17,078 nt of DNA from Ga0077527 sp050250695 (GTDB lineage Bacteria > Pseudomonadota > Gammaproteobacteria > Burkholderiales > SG8-41), in assembly GCA_050250695.1 (NCBI GenBank), contig JBFWOE010000059.1:1-17078 (forward strand), written 5' to 3'. Below are positions 15,254-17,078 of the stretch, one piece after another. The stretch's first letter is position 1. Each line of letters starts with the position of its first letter. Below the pieces are notes generated by a model that saw only the letters and a program-made list of their open reading frames with translations, was not told the origin of the DNA and did not search any database. Both the position numbers and the translations under genes were made by a program.

Positions 15254-16135
15254 TCAGCAAACAAGCCGCTCGCGCTCGAAGATTTCCGCTTCCACCGGCT
15301 TGCCGAAAAAGTAACCCTGGACTTCATCGCATTCCCTAAGGCGCAGATATTCAAGTTGTCGCACGTGCTCAACGCCTTCGGCTACAGTTTTGATGCCGAG
15401 GGTGTGTCCGAGCTGCAAGATGGCATTGCAAACTGCATTGGCATTTGGATCGACACCGATGTCGTCGATCAGCGATTTGTCGATTTTTAGTGCATCCACC
15501 TCAAATTGACGTAGATAAGCCAGCGACGAGAAACCGGTCCCGAAATCATCTATCGACACCGGAACCCGGACAGCGCGTAAGTCACCCAGGATCGCGACCG
15601 TGCGAGCGGCATCGCGCATTGCCGCAGACTCGGTAATTTCCAGTTCGATCAAACCCGAAGGGAGGTCATGATTTATGCGTAACTGCTCAAGTTTCTCGGG
15701 CAGCCTGGAATTGGTGAACTGGCGCGCAGAGAGATTGACTGCCAGGCTTGGTGCATGACCGTAACGCGCAAGCCAGCCTGAAAGGGTCCTTGCCGCCGTA
15801 TCAAGCATAAAATCGCCAAGCGGTTCAATAAGTCCGGTAGCTTCGGCAATGGGAATGAAGCGGTTTGGGGGCACGAAGCCGCGCTGCGGATGGCGCCAAC
15901 GCACAAGCATTTCCCCACCCGCAAGTTTTAAACCGCCTCCCGTTACCAGCGCCATGCGCGGTTGAATGACGGCGTAGAGTTCGCCGCTTGCCAGGCCACG
16001 ATCGAGTTCGCCCGCCAATACACTTGCCTCGCGCGCCCATGCCGCATAGTCGGGCGAGAGCATCGCCCAGGCGCCGAGATCAAAGCGATCATCTTCGGCG
16101 AGCGCGCCGGGAGAATGCGAATTTGCAAAAGTCAC
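15254..16135 (-). CDS. Stand-alone EAL-domain cyclic-di-GMP phosphodiesterase
   Basis: A 293-residue soluble protein that is almost entirely an EAL domain (about 40-288), which hydrolyses cyclic-di-GMP to pGpG with two metal ions. Spaced as in Pseudomonas RocR are Glu75 (EML in place of EAL), Asn134 (NLSARQF), Glu166 (ELEITES), Asp196/Asp197 (SIDDFGTGFSS), Lys217 (DALKIDK), Glu253 (TVAEGVE) and Gln273 (EVQGYFFGKP). All catalytic residues are present, so activity is likely. The 40 residues before the domain show no sensor, GGDEF or membrane part. The start is GTG with GGAGGGG 6 nt upstream. The AhpD-like gene ends 14 bp upstream, so the two should share a transcript. Composition is lower in GC than the ubi genes, consistent with acquisition. 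Confidence 0.93.
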   Translation of the reverse strand: MTFANSHSPGALAEDDRFDLGAWAMLSPDYAAWAREASVLAGELDRGLASGELYAVIQPRMALVTGGGLKLAGGEMLVRWRHPQRGFVPPNRFIPIAEATGLIEPLGDFMLDTAARTLSGWLARYGHAPSLAVNLSARQFTNSRLPEKLEQLRINHDLPSGLIELEITESAAMRDAARTVAILGDLRAVRVPVSIDDFGTGFSSLAYLRQFEVDALKIDKSLIDDIGVDPNANAVCNAILQLGHTLGIKTVAEGVEHVRQLEYLRLRECDEVQGYFFGKPVEAEIFERERLVC

Positions 16136-16141
16136 GGCGCG

Positions 16142-16148
16142 CCCCTCC
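16142..16148 (-). promoter_or_regulatory. Shine-Dalgarno deciding the GTG start of the EAL gene
   Basis: GGAGGGG on the minus strand, 6 nt before GTG (16135-16133), directly after the stop codon of the AhpD-like gene. It supports the GTG start and independent ribosome loading on a shared mRNA. Confidence 0.7.
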
Positions 16149-16149
16149 G

Positions 16150-16695
16150 CTAAACCGCGAGCTTCAGTTGCACTGGCGGGAAATCCACTTCTGTGTTTGC
16201 AACGTTGTTGGTGTAATTCGTGAGCGTGGTTGCCGCGGTATTTGCAACCACTTCAAGCATGTCTTCGTCAGAAAGTCCGGATTTACGGTAGGCTTCCAGC
16301 GCTACTGGCTTGATACGGCCACGTGTCTCCACGAGTTCGCGCGCGAATGCTGCTAGCGCGCCCGAGCGTAACTGAACGCCATGTCCGGCACGTGCCTGCA
16401 GTGTTTCATCTGTGCTTAAACCGGCCTTTGCGCCGAGCAATGTGTGCGCGCTGACGCAGTATTCGCAGCCATTTGCCTGTGATACCGCAAGCGCCACTAT
16501 CTCGCGCTCCGCAGCGTTCAATTGTCCACTGGCAATTGCTTCATTTACGGCGAGCAGTGCTTTCAGCGCTGAAGGCGCGCGAGCGAGCGTGGAAAACAAG
16601 TTCGGAACCATGCCGAGTTTTGACTTTACGGCTGCCAGAGTAGCGGCAGTGTCCGCGTCCGCATCTGCCGCAGTGAGGGGTGCTATTTGTGTCAT
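16150..16695 (-). CDS. AhpD-like carboxymuconolactone-decarboxylase-family protein
   Basis: A 181-residue, all-helical protein of the CMD/AhpD superfamily. The active-site pattern is clear: Glu65, Cys77, Cys80 and His84 (NGCEYCVSAHT), with the same spacings (12, 15 and 19 from the Glu) as Glu118, Cys130, Cys133 and His137 of mycobacterial AhpD. A redox-active CxxC thiol peroxidase or disulfide reductase role is therefore plausible; true carboxymuconolactone decarboxylases lack this CxxC. KSKLGMVPNLFSTLARAPSALKALL at 24-48 is the typical family N-terminus. The ATG has AGGA about 10 nt upstream within an AT-rich leader. It is preceded by a YHS-domain gene and followed after 14 bp by the EAL gene. 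CMD proteins next to YHS proteins are a pairing I recall from other proteobacteria. The electron donor is not in the window. Confidence 0.9.
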   Translation of the reverse strand: MTQIAPLTAADADADTAATLAAVKSKLGMVPNLFSTLARAPSALKALLAVNEAIASGQLNAAEREIVALAVSQANGCEYCVSAHTLLGAKAGLSTDETLQARAGHGVQLRSGALAAFARELVETRGRIKPVALEAYRKSGLSDEDMLEVVANTAATTLTNYTNNVANTEVDFPPVQLKLAV

Positions 16696-16743
16696 TTTAA
16701 TAATTTCCTGTTGGTTACGTTTTGAGTAAATATCAAAATTTGA

Positions 16744-16776
16744 ACGTGAGCATGCGTGGCGTGGGTATGCTCACGT
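16744..16776. other. 10-bp inverted repeat between the YHS and AhpD-like genes
   Basis: ACGTGAGCAT (16744-16753) and ATGCTCACGT (16767-16776) are perfectly complementary with a 13-nt loop, in the 89-bp gap. It starts 9 bp after the YHS stop and ends about 48 bp before the AhpD-like ATG. On the minus strand only a weak mixed T/A stretch follows. It could be a partial terminator or attenuator that lowers expression of the downstream genes, or a regulator site. Confidence 0.5.
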
Positions 16777-16784
16777 GGATGTGA

Positions 16785-17078
16785 TTACAGTTCGCGGGAG
16801 GCCGTGTGCTGAATTTTTGTCCATTGCGCTTTCGCCTTTGCGATGGTGCCGGCGCGGTCTTTCTGGAACAGCCTGAATATTTCCTCGTTCAGGAAAACAT
16901 ACAGCCTGCCGTTCTCAACGGCGGCGTATCGGGGATCACCATCAAATTTTTTGCCCACCGAAACACCAAAGGTGCAGAACCCGCCATTCTCCGGCGTGTA
17001 CTTCGCCGGATTCGCCTTGAATGTGTCGAGGTTGGTCTGCGAAGCGAAGTAGTAGGCAATACCATCGTGTTCGGCCGT
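16785..17078 (-). CDS. YHS-domain protein, C-terminal 97 residues (cut by window edge)
   Basis: The frame is open from the window edge to a TAA at 16787-16785; the start lies outside, which is why only the C-terminal part is visible. It reads EHDGIAYYFASQTNLDTFKANPAKYTPENGGFCTFGVSVGKKF in pieces: the aromatic strand AYYFAS, the DTFKANPAKYTP helix and GGFCTFGVSVGKKFDGDPR are hallmarks of YHS-domain proteins, which are thought to bind metal. The tail (ENGRLYVFLNEEIFRLFQKD) is the usual ending of the exported YHS-only proteins. Here the motif has Cys where some homologues have selenocysteine or Cys. It is upstream of the AhpD-like gene on the same strand. Confidence 0.85.
   Translation of the reverse strand, partial: TAEHDGIAYYFASQTNLDTFKANPAKYTPENGGFCTFGVSVGKKFDGDPRYAAVENGRLYVFLNEEIFRLFQKDRAGTIAKAKAQWTKIQHTASREL

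Noticed and set aside
14961..15260. 99-codon minus-strand frame in the convergent gap
   Set aside because: No ribosome binding site, no recognisable motif, overlaps the EAL stop; kept only as a gap description.

Overview
The window looks like the chromosome of a GC-rich proteobacterium, most probably a betaproteobacterium. This is inferred from gene content and order: ilvD divergent from lgt, ridA next to recG, ubiC-ubiA-ubiD, and the small PA2779/PA2778-type pair. No rRNA or marker search was possible. Most of the window is ordinary housekeeping and metabolic sequence.

Left part (1-4224). A minus-strand pair encodes a small secreted or membrane PA2779-family protein and the first 22 codons of a lipoprotein that should be its PA2778-type cysteine peptidase partner. 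A 16-bp palindrome lies in their promoter region. Next come ilvD (branched-chain amino acid synthesis, minus strand) and, divergent from it, lgt (lipoprotein maturation). The lgt gene converges with and overlaps a SapC-family gene by 4 bp; the SapC gene starts at TTG with a strong ribosome binding site. Divergent from SapC is a tRNA-Ala with anticodon CGC, its own promoter and a textbook Rho-independent terminator.

Middle (4225-11143). A 317-bp leader with several nested complementary segments precedes two overlapping acyl-CoA dehydrogenase genes, which look like the two subunits of a PimC/PimD-type alpha2beta2 enzyme. An exported 521-residue protein of unrecognised function follows behind its own predicted promoter, then a strong hairpin, ridA and recG.

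Right part (11144-14964). ubiC, ubiA and ubiD are chained by 1- and 4-bp overlaps. Together they cover the first steps of ubiquinone synthesis from chorismate: lyase, prenyl transfer and decarboxylation. A TTG-started membrane protein built of two similar halves follows; each half resembles the small GlpM/DUF3147-type membrane proteins.

Right end (14965-17078). Base composition drops noticeably (hand-counted 60-base lines give about 47-57% GC, against about 62% in ubiA). After a 289-bp gap with no convincing gene there are three minus-strand genes. In transcription order they are a YHS-domain protein (cut by the window edge), an AhpD-like carboxymuconolactone-decarboxylase-family protein, and a stand-alone EAL phosphodiesterase with all catalytic residues. 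This looks like an accessory segment and is the most unusual combination in the window. No CRISPR array, insertion sequence, integrase or phage gene was found.
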